DNA from: Bin107 sp965221655
GTDB lineage: Bacteria > UBA8248
Reading direction: 5' to 3'
DNA: 64,000 nucleotides
Assembly (NCBI GenBank): GCA_965221655.1
Contig: OZ244906.1
Span: forward strand, 1,488,001-1,552,000
Shown: piece after piece, positions 14,830 through 23,872 of the stretch
Position numbering within the stretch: position 1 is the first letter of the stretch
Layout of the letters: each line of letters opens with the position of its first letter
Made by a program: the position numbers and the translations under genes
The notes under the pieces: generated by a model
Seen by the model: only the letters and a program-made list of their open reading frames with translations
Database searches by the model: none
Told to the model about the DNA's origin: nothing

Positions 14830-16575
14830 TTATCCGCCCGAGCGCATGAAGTCTCTTCCCACCAGACGGAAGCCGACCGCAATCGCCACAAGAGTGATGA
14901 GCAGCAGCAACACCCCCAGGGCCGATATGGGGCCCAGGAGCGTTTCTTCGTAGAAATCGACGATGACCACCGAGATGACCTTGGTGTTCGTCGTCCACAG
15001 CAGAACCGAGGCACTCAACTCACGGAGCGAGGGCATGAACACGAGAATCCACGACGCGATGACGGCCGTCTTGAACAGGGGCACCGTCACGTCCTTGAAC
15101 ACCTGAAGCCGGTTCGCGCCCATGATGCGGCAACTCTCCTCCAGCTCGGGGTGGATGCTCGTGAGCCCCGCGTTCGCCGTCTGGTAAGCCAAGGGCAGGT
15201 ATTTGGTGAGATACGCCAGGAACATGATCCACAACGTACCGTAGAGCACGAAGGGCTGCTTGGTGTAGGCCGCAAACAGCCCCACGGCCAGCACGATGCC
15301 GGGAATCCCGATGGGGGCGGTGGCCATGAAGCCCAGATACTCGTGGCCCCGGATGAGCTTGCGCTGCACGATGAACGAGGATACCGCCGCCACAATAGTC
15401 GCCCCGGTCGCCGACATGATCGCCAACATGATCGTGTTGTATATGGAGGTGCGCACCGCGTCGTTCGTCAGGATGAAGTGGTAGTTCCACAGCGTCAGGT
15501 TGTCCCAACCCAGGCCGCCGCCCAGGTTGCGCATGAACGAGGTGGTGAGCAGCGCAAGCGCCGGCAGCACGATGGCGCACACGAGCGGAACCAGGCAGAG
15601 CACGAATATCGGAATACGCCAGGCGCCCAGCTTCTGGGGTCTGCGCTGCCCGCCCTTGCCGCCGACCGTGGCGTAGCCCCTGCGGCCCAGAACGATGCCC
15701 CGCGTCCAGACCATCCCGATCGCGAGCACGAGCATGGGCATGGCGTAGGCCGAGGCCAGGCCGAGCAGATCGTCCTCGGACACCATGAAGGCGCGCAACT
15801 GGGTCGTCATGGTGTGTTGTCCCGCCGGAATCGCCAACACGGCGGGGATGCCGAAGAGGATCATCGCCTCGAGTGCCGCCAGAATGAAGCCCGCGAACAA
15901 AGAGGGGGCCACCAGCGGCAGGGTGATGCTGAACATGGTGTGGAACGTGCCGCCGCCCGCCACGTTGGCCGCGTCCTCGACGTCTGAGGAAATGTTGTTG
16001 AGCCCCGCCAGGACGACAATGAAAACCAGCGGGAACGAGTAGAGCGACATGGCGAAAATGACGCCTTCCATCGTGAAGATGTCGAAGAGGTAGAACTCCT
16101 CGTCCAGGCCGAAGGTCACGCGCACCAGCTTGTTCAGCCACCCTTCGTTCTTTCCCGCGAGGAATATCCAGGCGATGGCGCCCAGAAACGGCGGCGTGAC
16201 GAAAGAGGCCAGAATGCCGTTTCGGATCAGGTTCGGGCAGGGCACGTCCGTTCGGCTCACCACCCAGGCCATCACCGCGCCCACCACCAGGGAGATGGTG
16301 CCCACCGAGAGTGCGAGCATCATCGTGATGTACATGGGCTTGTAGTATTCGTCGGTCCGGAAGGCTTCGATATAGTTCTGGAACGTGAAACCGCCCGCCT
16401 CCTCCTCGGAGACGAAGAAGCTCTCCTTGAAGAGCTGGAAGATGGGGTTCGCCACCAGGATGATGAGAAGGATCAGCATTACCACCCAGACGATGGCGGT
16501 GTAGTCGAATTTCCTCGTGGCCGAGGGACTTCCGCCCGACATCGCTCCGGGCAACTGCTGCGCTTCTTGTGTCAT
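14830..16575 (-). CDS. ABC transporter permease, fused two-domain (FbpB-like)
   Basis: A 581-residue inner-membrane permease with two binding-protein-dependent transport domains in one chain and about 12 membrane helices. Each half carries an EAA loop that docks the ATPase: EDAANVAGGGTFHTMFSITL in the first half and EESCRIMGANRLQVFKDVTV in the second. Such fusions are typical of ferric iron and related importers. ATG 16575 has AAGGA seven bases upstream and is preferred over GTG 16581. It is translated 16 nt before the ATPase gene and is separated from the binding-protein gene by a hairpin. Confidence 0.92.
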   Translation of the reverse strand: MTQEAQQLPGAMSGGSPSATRKFDYTAIVWVVMLILLIILVANPIFQLFKESFFVSEEEAGGFTFQNYIEAFRTDEYYKPMYITMMLALSVGTISLVVGAVMAWVVSRTDVPCPNLIRNGILASFVTPPFLGAIAWIFLAGKNEGWLNKLVRVTFGLDEEFYLFDIFTMEGVIFAMSLYSFPLVFIVVLAGLNNISSDVEDAANVAGGGTFHTMFSITLPLVAPSLFAGFILAALEAMILFGIPAVLAIPAGQHTMTTQLRAFMVSEDDLLGLASAYAMPMLVLAIGMVWTRGIVLGRRGYATVGGKGGQRRPQKLGAWRIPIFVLCLVPLVCAIVLPALALLTTSFMRNLGGGLGWDNLTLWNYHFILTNDAVRTSIYNTIMLAIMSATGATIVAAVSSFIVQRKLIRGHEYLGFMATAPIGIPGIVLAVGLFAAYTKQPFVLYGTLWIMFLAYLTKYLPLAYQTANAGLTSIHPELEESCRIMGANRLQVFKDVTVPLFKTAVIASWILVFMPSLRELSASVLLWTTNTKVISVVIVDFYEETLLGPISALGVLLLLITLVAIAVGFRLVGRDFMRSGG

Positions 16576-16639
16576 GGGCACGTCCTTCTTCGCATGCGTC
16601 GGGTGGCTCCTGAGAACCCCGTCCTCTCAAAACGACGAA

Positions 16640-16674
16640 GCGGGAGCGATTTCACGCAAGGAAACCGCTCCCGC
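16640..16674 (-). terminator. Intercistronic hairpin between binding-protein and permease genes
   Basis: GCGGGAGCG pairs with CGCTCCCGC, extended inward by GUUUC/GAAAU on the minus-strand RNA to a 14-bp stem with one G-U pair and a 7-nt loop. No clean T-tract follows. It probably acts as a partial terminator or 3'-end stabiliser that gives more binding protein than permease, as is common in ABC import operons. Confidence 0.5.
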
Positions 16675-16691
16675 CCGTCATGCTCCTTGTG

Positions 16692-17705
16692 TTATACGCC
16701 GAAGAGCTTTTTGAACTTCGCGCGCGTCGGCTTGTTCTTCTTCTTGAGTTCCTCTCCGCCGATGGCCATCAAATTGATGTCCTTGAGCGCGGGCAGTCCC
16801 TTGGGATATTTCACGCCCGGGTGCCCTACGTAGAGGAAGTAGTCCGCCAACACCTGCATGGTCTCCTGGGTGAAGAGATAGTCGGTGAACACACGCGCGG
16901 CGTTGGGGTTCGGCGCCTTCGTGAAGACGGAGTTGGGCGAGGTTACGAGCGCCAGACCCGCCGGCGGAACGACGGGCTTGAGGGGCTCGCCCTTCTGCAT
17001 CAGCTTGAGCAGGGAGTAGGAGGTCGTGCCCGCGCCCAGCCAGGCCTCGCCGCGCGCCACGAGCGGAATGCTGCCCGCCGCGGACTGCACGATTTTGGGC
17101 TTTTGCTTGGCCATCTTCTCGTAGTAACCCCAGCCGAACCTGTTCACGATGTTGATCATGCCGTTCGTCACGAACCCGCTGTAGCTCGGATGGGAGTGAA
17201 CGATTTTGCCCTTCCATTTCGGGTCGAGAAAGTCAGCATAAGTCTTGGGAGCGTCTTTTTCGCTGACTTTGTTGGTGTTGTAAAAGGGCATCAGCACGCC
17301 GGCGCGGAAAATCGTCCAATAGTTGTCCTTGGTAACGAACTTCTCGTTGAAGTTGTCCGTGCCCGCGGGCTTGTAGGGGGTGATGATCTTCCTCGCCTTG
17401 AGGTTCAGGAAGTGGCCCAGGTTCGAGGTGTGGATGACGTCGGCCACGTAGATGCCGCCCTTGCGCTCCTGCAGATAGCGGCGATAGAGCTTGCCAGAGC
17501 CGTCGCGGTGGACGATGCACTGCACGCCCGTCTTCTTCTTGTTGTAGCGGTTGCACACGTCCTGCGCGATGTTCAGGGTGATGGAGGTATACCAGGTAAC
17601 CTTGCCCTCTTTCTTCGCGGCGCGCATGGTCGCCTCGTCCGCGGCGAAAGCCGGCGCGCTCAAAAAGGCCGCCGCCATGAAGAGCGTCATGATCCGTTTC
17701 AGCAT
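16692..17705 (-). CDS. Extracellular solute-binding protein of an ABC importer (Fe3+-type family)
   Basis: A 337-residue periplasmic binding protein. The signal peptide is MLKRIMTLFMAAAFLSAPAFA with cleavage after AFA. The mature protein begins ADEATMRAAKKEGKVTWYTS, the start pattern of the bacterial family 1/FutA-AfuA group, which binds Fe3+, thiamine, 2-aminoethylphosphonate or similar. No clear tyrosine cluster for iron could be assigned, so the ligand is left open. ATG 17705 follows AAAGGAGAAGG. It is the first gene of the importer operon and has its own strong promoter. Confidence 0.88.
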   Translation of the reverse strand: MLKRIMTLFMAAAFLSAPAFAADEATMRAAKKEGKVTWYTSITLNIAQDVCNRYNKKKTGVQCIVHRDGSGKLYRRYLQERKGGIYVADVIHTSNLGHFLNLKARKIITPYKPAGTDNFNEKFVTKDNYWTIFRAGVLMPFYNTNKVSEKDAPKTYADFLDPKWKGKIVHSHPSYSGFVTNGMINIVNRFGWGYYEKMAKQKPKIVQSAAGSIPLVARGEAWLGAGTTSYSLLKLMQKGEPLKPVVPPAGLALVTSPNSVFTKAPNPNAARVFTDYLFTQETMQVLADYFLYVGHPGVKYPKGLPALKDINLMAIGGEELKKKNKPTRAKFKKLFGV

Positions 17706-17829
17706 TTTCCTTCTCCTTTGCTCATGAATTAGCGAGTACGACAGTGTAAAGAAACCCTCGTCTCCCCAACTGCGCGGAGAGTCTCGAACATCCCTGCAAA
17801 CCACTACACTATGCGCAAACCGATAGAGA

Positions 17830-17857
17830 ATCATATCAAAACGCGCCGCGTCGTCAA
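17830..17857 (-). promoter_or_regulatory. Sigma70 promoter of the ABC importer operon
   Basis: On the minus strand TTGACG, a 16-nt spacer, then TATGAT. Transcription would start near 17823, giving a leader of about 118 nt before the binding-protein ATG. I searched this leader for a thiamin-box or other known riboswitch core and found none. Confidence 0.55.
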
Positions 17858-17889
17858 CCCTCCGATTTCGCACCCCGGCGCAGCACCCC

Positions 17890-19143
17890 TCACGATTCTC
17901 CCTGCACTTCTTGCGGCTGCGCTCCCCGCATGAATCGCCTGGCGAGGAAAATGGTCGCCACCGCCCCGAGTATCGCCGCGACGCCCGGCCCCGTAAACGC
18001 CCAGTTCCAGTTCGTGGGCAGTGTGCCCGCGTCGTTACTCATGTCCAGGAACTTGCCCACCACCATGGGGGCGAGGGAGCCGAGGAGAAACCCCACCCCC
18101 GACTGAATGCCGAGGGCGGAACCGAGATAGCGCCGGGGCGTGAGCTCCGTCGTGAGCACCACCAGCACGGGGGCATCCACGTGCATCACGATCACCCAGA
18201 CGAGGCACAGCACCTGCAAGACACCGAAGGACGCCCCCGATGCGAGGCCGATGGAGAGGGAAATGGCCCCGCTCAAAAGCAGACTGCCAACAATCGTGGG
18301 CGGGCGGCCGAGGCGGTCGGCACACCACCCGCCGATGAGCTTCGAAACCGCACTCAGCCCGATGATCAGGGCGGCGGACGAAGAGGCAACCCGCAGGGCG
18401 CCCTCGTGTGTCTCCTCTCCGCTCGCCACCAGGGAAGCCGCCAGAAAGGTGACTATCCAGCCCCGAAACGCGAACACCTCCCAGCGGTGGGCACCCACGA
18501 CGCCCATGAGCATCCACACGGGGGCGGGGAACCTGGGCAGCTCAAAGCCCGCGTCCCCTTCCCTCCTCGGAGCGGGCAGTGCGGGAAGCACGAACACCAT
18601 GACGAGAAACCCCAGGGCGGGTCCCACCGAGGTCAGCGCGAACGCGGTGCGCCACGCGAAGTGTGTAACCAGCGCGCCCGTTGCGTAAATCGAAACGGCG
18701 ACGCCCACGGTATAGAAGAAGGTGTAGACGCCCACCACCCGGGCGCGGCGCCCCGGGGGGGCGTATTCCGCCACCAGCCGCAGGGCGGGGGCGTAGGTGC
18801 CCGCCAGCCCCACGCCCGTCAACCCCCGAAAAATCGAGGCGCTCACGAAGCCCTCCGCCAGAAGCGGGAACATGAAGTTGAGCACCGCCAGCCACAGCCC
18901 CGACCCCAGATATATCCAACGGGCACTCACGTAGTCCGTAGCGGTCGCCAGCACCGCCGAGGCGAGAATGTAGCCCACGTAGAACGCCGTGTAGATGGTG
19001 CCGGCCTGCGCGTTCGTGAGCCCCCACTCCGCCTGGAACAGCGGAAGCGCCGCCACGTAGTTCGCGTATACGAACATCATGGGCACCTGGGCCGCGCAAA
19101 TGGCCCATATCCAGCCGGTGGACGTAGCGTCGCGCTCCTGCAT
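17890..19143 (-). CDS. MFS transporter
   Basis: A 417-residue major facilitator with about 12 membrane helices. The loop between helices 2 and 3 reads ATDYVSARWI, a loose version of the usual RxGRR motif, and the second half has CADRLGRPP. Helix 1 begins GWIWAICAAQVPMMFVYAN. No family signature shows the substrate; organic acid or exporter roles are both possible. ATG 19143 has GGAG eight bases upstream; the frame is open to 19245 but that extension is not membrane-like. It is divergent from the amidohydrolase gene at 19305, which may act on its substrate. Its stop lies just beyond the ABC operon promoter. Confidence 0.85.
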   Translation of the reverse strand: MQERDATSTGWIWAICAAQVPMMFVYANYVAALPLFQAEWGLTNAQAGTIYTAFYVGYILASAVLATATDYVSARWIYLGSGLWLAVLNFMFPLLAEGFVSASIFRGLTGVGLAGTYAPALRLVAEYAPPGRRARVVGVYTFFYTVGVAVSIYATGALVTHFAWRTAFALTSVGPALGFLVMVFVLPALPAPRREGDAGFELPRFPAPVWMLMGVVGAHRWEVFAFRGWIVTFLAASLVASGEETHEGALRVASSSAALIIGLSAVSKLIGGWCADRLGRPPTIVGSLLLSGAISLSIGLASGASFGVLQVLCLVWVIVMHVDAPVLVVLTTELTPRRYLGSALGIQSGVGFLLGSLAPMVVGKFLDMSNDAGTLPTNWNWAFTGPGVAAILGAVATIFLARRFMRGAQPQEVQGES

Positions 19144-19304
19144 GAATCCTCTCCGTTTGCGAGTCGGGAAGAGAATAATGGATTCGGGCACGCCCTGGCG
19201 ACAGGAGCGGGACGCATCGGCGGGGAGCATCGACCTCCCTACCACGTGCGGCCATCATGCGGTATGCTCGCGCTGCCCGCTCATGAGTGCCGAGGAGCCT
19301 GCGG

Positions 19305-20183
19305 ATGCCCACGCCCGTCGTCGACTTCAGAGTCTCGTGCCCCATACCCGAGGGTCTCGACAGATACCTCAAGCCCGTGGGTCGCTTTGCGGACTACGCG
19401 AAACACTACGGCGACAGGGTCTACGGCAACGAGGAGGAACACCGCTACATGCCGCCCGCCGAGTTCATCGCCTTTCTGGACGAGCAGGGCGTGGACAAGG
19501 CCGTTATCAAGACCTCGGACATGACGACGGTATCGGGGACGAAGTTTCCCGCAGAAGTCCTGCACGCATACATCAGGGATTACCCCGACCGCCTCATCGG
19601 AACGGCGGGGTGCGACCCGTTTCGCGGCATGGACGCGGTGCGCGACCTCGAGCGCGACGTGCGGGAGTTCGGCTTGCGGGGCGTCAACATGGGGCCTTGG
19701 GAGCTGGGGCTCTACGCAAACGACAAGAAGTTCTACCCCATCTACGCGAAATGCGTGGAACTGGACGTCCCCGTCCTGCTCCACACGTCGATGAACCTCT
19801 CCGCCTCGAACCTTCTCGACTACGGACGCCCGATCTACCTCGACGAGGTGGCGCGGGATTTTCCCGAACTGCGCATCGTGGCGGTGCACGGAGGCTGGCC
19901 GTGGATCACTGAAATGATTGCGGTAAGCTGGCGCCACCCGAACGTGTACGTCGAGATCAGTGGAACCATGCCCAAATACATCGCCACGCCCGACACCGGG
20001 TGGGAACCTTTGGTTCGCTACGGGAGTTCCGTGCTGAAGAACAAGATTCTCTGGGCGTCAAACTGGCCGATGATCGCACCCGGCGAAAGCCTGGCGGCGT
20101 TCGACGCCTTCCCTCTCAAGGACGACGTCAAAGAACGCTGGTTCGGGGGAAACGCCCTCGAGGTACTGGGGCTCGCGGAATAA
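19305..20183 (+). CDS. Amidohydrolase-2 family (PF04909) protein lacking usual metal ligands
   Basis: A 292-residue TIM-barrel protein of the ACMSD-like amidohydrolase family. The barrel His residues H160 (VPVLLHTS) and H195 (VAVHGGWPW) are kept. The N-terminal HxH metal pair is replaced by D7-F8-R9 (VVDFRVS), and the usual Asp of GSDxP is N253 (LWASNWPM). The canonical Zn site is thus incomplete. It may be a metal-independent hydrolase or lyase, or a non-catalytic protein. ATG 19305 has GAGGAG seven bases upstream; a GTG at 19287 is in frame but lacks a site. It is divergent from the MFS gene and convergent with dapA across a bidirectional terminator. Confidence 0.82.
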   Translation: MPTPVVDFRVSCPIPEGLDRYLKPVGRFADYAKHYGDRVYGNEEEHRYMPPAEFIAFLDEQGVDKAVIKTSDMTTVSGTKFPAEVLHAYIRDYPDRLIGTAGCDPFRGMDAVRDLERDVREFGLRGVNMGPWELGLYANDKKFYPIYAKCVELDVPVLLHTSMNLSASNLLDYGRPIYLDEVARDFPELRIVAVHGGWPWITEMIAVSWRHPNVYVEISGTMPKYIATPDTGWEPLVRYGSSVLKNKILWASNWPMIAPGESLAAFDAFPLKDDVKERWFGGNALEVLGLAE

Positions 20184-20196
20184 CCGCTCACCAAAA

Positions 20197-20229
20197 AAAG
20201 AGGCGGGAGCAAACCGCCCCCGCCTCTTT
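20197..20229. terminator. Bidirectional terminator between amidohydrolase and dapA
   Basis: AAAGAGGCGGG (20197-20207) pairs perfectly with CCCGCCTCTTT (20219-20229) around an 11-nt loop. An A7 run precedes the stem at 20193-20199, so the minus strand gets a T-tract; the plus strand ends in TTT. It separates two convergent genes. Confidence 0.85.
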
Positions 20230-20243
20230 CGCCCCGTTGGGTT

Positions 20244-21134
20244 CTACGTCGTCACCGCCTCCTCGATGAGCCCGTACGCACGCACGAAGGCTTCGAGCCT
20301 CTTCATGTTGGCGTCCGAGGGCGGGCACAGCGGCAGCCGGTATTCCAGCGGAATGCGGCCCATGATCGCCAAGGCCGCCTTTGCCGGAATCGGGTTCGTC
20401 TCGCAGAACATCATGTGGTTGAGCTCCCACATTTTGTAGTGCAGCTCCCGCGCCGCGGCGGCGTCTCCGTCGAGTTGCGCCTGGCACATCCGCGCCACGT
20501 CGGCGGGTGCGACGTTTGCCGTCACCGAAATCGTGCCCACCGCACCCATCGCCATCATGGGCAGCGTAACGAAGTCGTCCCCCGAGAGCACGATGAAATC
20601 CTCCGGCACGCGGGAGATGATGTCGCAACAGTTCGCCAGGTTGCCCGTCGCCTCCTTGATGCCCACGACGTTGGGAATCTCCGCGAGGCGCGCCACGGTG
20701 TCGGGGGCTATCTGCACGACCGTGCGGCCGGGCACGTTGTAGAGAACGATGGGGATGTCCGCCGATTCCGCAACGGCGCGGAAGTGGCGATACAGCCCCT
20801 CCTGCGTGGGCTTGTTGTAATAGGGGGCCACCAGCAGCGCGCCGTCCGCGCCGGCGCGCATGGCGAACTGCGTGCGCTGCACGGCCTCTGCGGTGCTGTT
20901 CGAACCCGCACCCGCGATGACGGGAATGCGCCCGCCGACCTGTTCGATGACCACCTCCACGACCCGGTCGTGCTCTTCGTGGCTCAGCGTGGCGGATTCT
21001 CCGGTCGTTCCGCACGCCACGATGCCGTGGGTGCCGTTTTCGAGGTGAAATTCCACCAGAGAGCGAATGCCCTCTTCGTCGAGTTTTCCGTCCCGAAACG
21101 GGGTAACCATCGCAACGTAAGAGCCCTGGAACAT
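20244..21134 (-). CDS. dapA: 4-hydroxy-tetrahydrodipicolinate synthase
   Basis: A 296-residue cytoplasmic aldolase that condenses pyruvate with aspartate semialdehyde, the first step to diaminopimelate and lysine. Class I aldolase residues are in place: Schiff-base Lys K160 in VVGIKEATG, Y132 and R137 in LYNVPGRT, and T43-T44 in CGTTGES. The length matches E. coli DapA (292). ATG 21134 has GGAGG seven bases upstream. It is divergent from the D,D-carboxypeptidase gene; both concern peptidoglycan. No lysine riboswitch is evident in the 281-bp gap. Confidence 0.96.
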   Translation of the reverse strand: MFQGSYVAMVTPFRDGKLDEEGIRSLVEFHLENGTHGIVACGTTGESATLSHEEHDRVVEVVIEQVGGRIPVIAGAGSNSTAEAVQRTQFAMRAGADGALLVAPYYNKPTQEGLYRHFRAVAESADIPIVLYNVPGRTVVQIAPDTVARLAEIPNVVGIKEATGNLANCCDIISRVPEDFIVLSGDDFVTLPMMAMGAVGTISVTANVAPADVARMCQAQLDGDAAAARELHYKMWELNHMMFCETNPIPAKAALAIMGRIPLEYRLPLCPPSDANMKRLEAFVRAYGLIEEAVTT

Positions 21135-21345
21135 GAGGAGACCTCCTTCTCCCTGTGCCCATTAGCGGCAAATGAGAACCCCGCCTGGGGGTATGTTCGA
21201 CACGCTCTGGAACCGGCGCATCTCGTAAGGCCGTGATGGAGAACATCGTACCAAAGCACTCCACGGGACGCAAGAAACGGATTTTCGCCCCCCTGTCGCC
21301 CACTCCCACCCGGGCAGAGCCTCCCGACCCCCTGGAAAGCGGGTT

Positions 21346-21374
21346 TTGACAAACGCGCCCGAACAGTCTTTAAT
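21346..21374 (+). promoter_or_regulatory. Sigma70 promoter of the D,D-carboxypeptidase gene
   Basis: A perfect TTGACA (21346-21351), a 17-nt spacer, then TTTAAT (21369-21374). This is the best promoter match in the window. The start would be near 21381, about 35 nt before the ATG. Confidence 0.7.
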
Positions 21375-21415
21375 GCCCACCAATCCCGCCCGCAACATCC
21401 ACTCCAGAGGTTTCC

Positions 21416-22570
21416 ATGCCGTTTACTCCCGGGCGATTGTGCGCCCTCGCCGTCACACTGGCTCTTTTTGCATCCCTTGCCGACGCGGACGCTGCGCGCA
21501 GAAAGTCCTCCCGCAGAGGGGAAGTTCCCTATCGCTCCACCATGTTGCTCGAGGCGCGTACGGGCCAGGTGCTGAAATCGCACAAACCGCACCTGCCGGC
21601 GGAACCCGCCTCTCTCGTCAAGATGATGACTACGCTGCTCGTCATGGAACGGGTGAAGAGAGGCATCGTCAGTTTGGACGATATCGTCACCGTCAGCAGA
21701 CGCGCCGCGCGCATGGGAGGCCAGCAGGTCTACCTTGCACAGGGGGAGGAATTTTCCCTGCGGGACCTCATGAAGTCCGTCGTCATCAGCTCCGCCAACG
21801 ATTCCTCCTACGCCGTGGCGGAGCACGTAAGCGGAAACATCGAAGTCTTCGTCGAGTTGATGAACGAGCGCGCGCAGGAACTCGGCATGACGAACACCAC
21901 GTTCGTGAACGTCAACGGCCTTCCCACCCGCAGGCGCGAGCCCGGCAACCGCATGAGCGCGCACGACGCCGCCATTCTCGCGCGCGAACTGCTCAAGTAT
22001 CCCCGGGTCACGGAGTGGAGCTCCACCAAGAGCGCACCCTTTCGGGACGGAACCTTCGTCCTCACCAACACGAACACCCTGCTCAAGCGGTTTCGCGGTA
22101 TGGACGGCCTCAAGACCGGCTATCACCGAAAAGCGGGGTTCAGCGTCGTCGCCACGGCCAAGCGCAAGGGTTTGCGGCTCATCGCCGTCGTGATGGGTTC
22201 GAGCCGCTCGAGCCGCCGATTCCGGGAGGCCAGCCGTCTGCTCGCGTGGGGATTCGCCCGGTACCACTGGGTCGACCTCAAGGCGAACCTCAAGCCCGAG
22301 CACCGGCGAATCGACGTGCTTCGGGGCGAGAAGCGGACGGTTCGCATCCGCCCCGGAAAAAGCGTGCAGGCGTTTTTGAAGCACGGTGAGGAGGAGCGCA
22401 CCACCGTCAAGGTCGAGCTTCCCGAAGAGATACCCGCACCCGTGCGCGCGGGCCAGCAGGTGGGCCGCCTCTGGTACGAGTTGGACGGAAAGAAACTCGG
22501 CGAGGTCGACCTCGTGGCCGCCGAATCGACGGAGAAGCTGGGGTTTTTCCGGTCCCTGTTGCGCTGGTAG
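21416..22570 (+). CDS. D-alanyl-D-alanine carboxypeptidase (PBP5/6 type, peptidase S11)
   Basis: A 384-residue periplasmic low-molecular-weight penicillin-binding protein that trims the terminal D-Ala of peptidoglycan stem peptides. The signal peptide spans about residues 1-26, ending DADA. The active-site motifs are SLVK (S66-K69), SAN (S126-N128) and KTG (K233-G235). A C-terminal PBP5_C-like beta domain follows from about residue 290. The last residues FFRSLLRW are basic and amphipathic, suiting membrane anchoring. ATG 21416 has a weak AGAGG. Its 3' end faces the O-antigen ligase gene 9 nt away. Confidence 0.93.
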   Translation: MPFTPGRLCALAVTLALFASLADADAARRKSSRRGEVPYRSTMLLEARTGQVLKSHKPHLPAEPASLVKMMTTLLVMERVKRGIVSLDDIVTVSRRAARMGGQQVYLAQGEEFSLRDLMKSVVISSANDSSYAVAEHVSGNIEVFVELMNERAQELGMTNTTFVNVNGLPTRRREPGNRMSAHDAAILARELLKYPRVTEWSSTKSAPFRDGTFVLTNTNTLLKRFRGMDGLKTGYHRKAGFSVVATAKRKGLRLIAVVMGSSRSSRRFREASRLLAWGFARYHWVDLKANLKPEHRRIDVLRGEKRTVRIRPGKSVQAFLKHGEEERTTVKVELPEEIPAPVRAGQQVGRLWYELDGKKLGEVDLVAAESTEKLGFFRSLLRW

Positions 22571-22579
22571 ACAGACGCG

Positions 22580-23800
22580 TCAAAGCTGCTCCGGGCGGCT
22601 CTCTGCGCCCATGAAGGGCAAGGCGCTCGCCACGAAGGCGAGCATCACTACCTCTGAGTCGCCAAAGTTGTATTCGAACATTCCCGCACACAAAAACCCC
22701 GACGCGGCGGCCAGACCGCCCACCATGCGAAATCGCGTTCCGAAGGGGGCCGCGCGCGCATCCCGCATCCGCCGCACCACGAGGACGAAATACCCGACCC
22801 ATGCCCAAATCCATGCTGCAAGGGCGGGAAGCCCGCGCTCGGCGGCCAGGTGCACGATGTTGTTGTGCAGGTGCCCCCTGACCTTTTGGGTCATCCCTGA
22901 GTCCATATAGCGCGGATAAGCGTCTTTGACCTGATCGGGGCCAACACCCAGAAACGGGCTCTCCCGCGTCATCACAAGGCCGGTTCGCCACATGTGGAGA
23001 CGTTCGACGAGCGTGGCGTCGCGGAGATTCGTCAGGCTCGCGACGCGCTTGCCTATGGAATCGGGTGCTGTGAACGCCGCCAACGCCGCCGCCAGCGCGA
23101 GGCACAAAACCGCTTTCTTGCTCCTGCCCGCCACGGCGATAACGAGGACCGCCACAACCAGGCCGACCCATGCGTTTCGGCTCAGCGTAGCCGCCAACGC
23201 CGCGACGAGCAGGGCCGCCGCCGCGTATACCCACCTACTCTTTCGGCCCGCAGCGGGCACGAACACGTAGGCGAGTGCGAGTGCGGCCGCGACCAGTAGA
23301 AAGCCGCCCAGAGTCATATACGTGCTGAAAAAACCCGCCGCCCGGCTTGCGAGTGAAAGGGACGTTTGCAATGAAACGCCCAGGGCGTAGAGGGCGGCCA
23401 CGCTCGTGGCGAGGAGGAGCGCCTTTACGAGCAAGAGTGCTTCGCGGTCGTCTTCGACGACGTTGGCGGCCAGGTAGAAAATCATGATCTGGGTCGATTC
23501 CCGGGTCTTGAGCAGCCCCTTCGCCGCATCGGGGGAATGAAAGGCACTCGCCAGCGTCAGGAGCGTGAAGAGGAGCCAGGGTCTCCACAGCGGAAACTTT
23601 TGGGTGACGAGAGGAGAGTTCCCGCCCTGCCAGACGAGCCACGCCGCCATGGCGGTGAAAACGCAAATCTGGGCCAGCGATATCGAAAAAGGAGCGCTCA
23701 CCAGAAAACCCGCCAGCCCGCCAAACGCCACGCGCGCAAGCGGGGAGCGCCTCCTGAAACACGCGCCCCATTCCGCGATGCAGTCTCGCAACCCGTTCAT
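22580..23800 (-). CDS. O-antigen ligase / polymerase (Wzy_C, WaaL-like)
   Basis: A 406-residue inner-membrane protein with about ten helices and the Wzy_C (PF04932) core. The large periplasmic loop contains RLHMWRTGLVMTRESPFLG, VGPDQVKDAYPRY and the HLHNNIVHLAAERG segment with the conserved His. WaaL-type enzymes transfer undecaprenyl-linked polysaccharide to lipid A-core in the periplasm. It is the last gene of the LPS core operon, which favours WaaL over a Wzy polymerase, but the two cannot be separated by sequence alone. ATG 23800 has GGGGAGG about ten bases upstream. Confidence 0.82.
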   Translation of the reverse strand: MNGLRDCIAEWGACFRRRSPLARVAFGGLAGFLVSAPFSISLAQICVFTAMAAWLVWQGGNSPLVTQKFPLWRPWLLFTLLTLASAFHSPDAAKGLLKTRESTQIMIFYLAANVVEDDREALLLVKALLLATSVAALYALGVSLQTSLSLASRAAGFFSTYMTLGGFLLVAAALALAYVFVPAAGRKSRWVYAAAALLVAALAATLSRNAWVGLVVAVLVIAVAGRSKKAVLCLALAAALAAFTAPDSIGKRVASLTNLRDATLVERLHMWRTGLVMTRESPFLGVGPDQVKDAYPRYMDSGMTQKVRGHLHNNIVHLAAERGLPALAAWIWAWVGYFVLVVRRMRDARAAPFGTRFRMVGGLAAASGFLCAGMFEYNFGDSEVVMLAFVASALPFMGAESRPEQL

Positions 23801-23872
23801 GGAGGCTCGACCTCCCCGCGTGGGCAAAGTGCGCCGCCTTTGCGGATGGGACACCGACGGGTCCGGGCCTGT

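Noticed and set aside
13734..15014. 426-residue form of the ABC ATPase
   Set aside because: The extra 67 residues lie inside the permease gene, are Cys/Arg/Trp-rich noise, and a TTG with a good ribosome-binding site starts the conserved part.
14563..15987. Long plus-strand open frame (474 residues)
   Set aside because: Antisense to the ABC permease and ATPase. The composition is His/Arg/Glu/Gln-rich shadow sequence and has no fold pattern. Similar long antisense frames at 2048-3190, 20188-21309, 34217-36391 and 49217-50857 were rejected for the same reason.
17706..17823. Riboswitch in the leader of the ABC importer operon
   Set aside because: The 118-nt leader was read for thiamin-box and other conserved cores; none is present.
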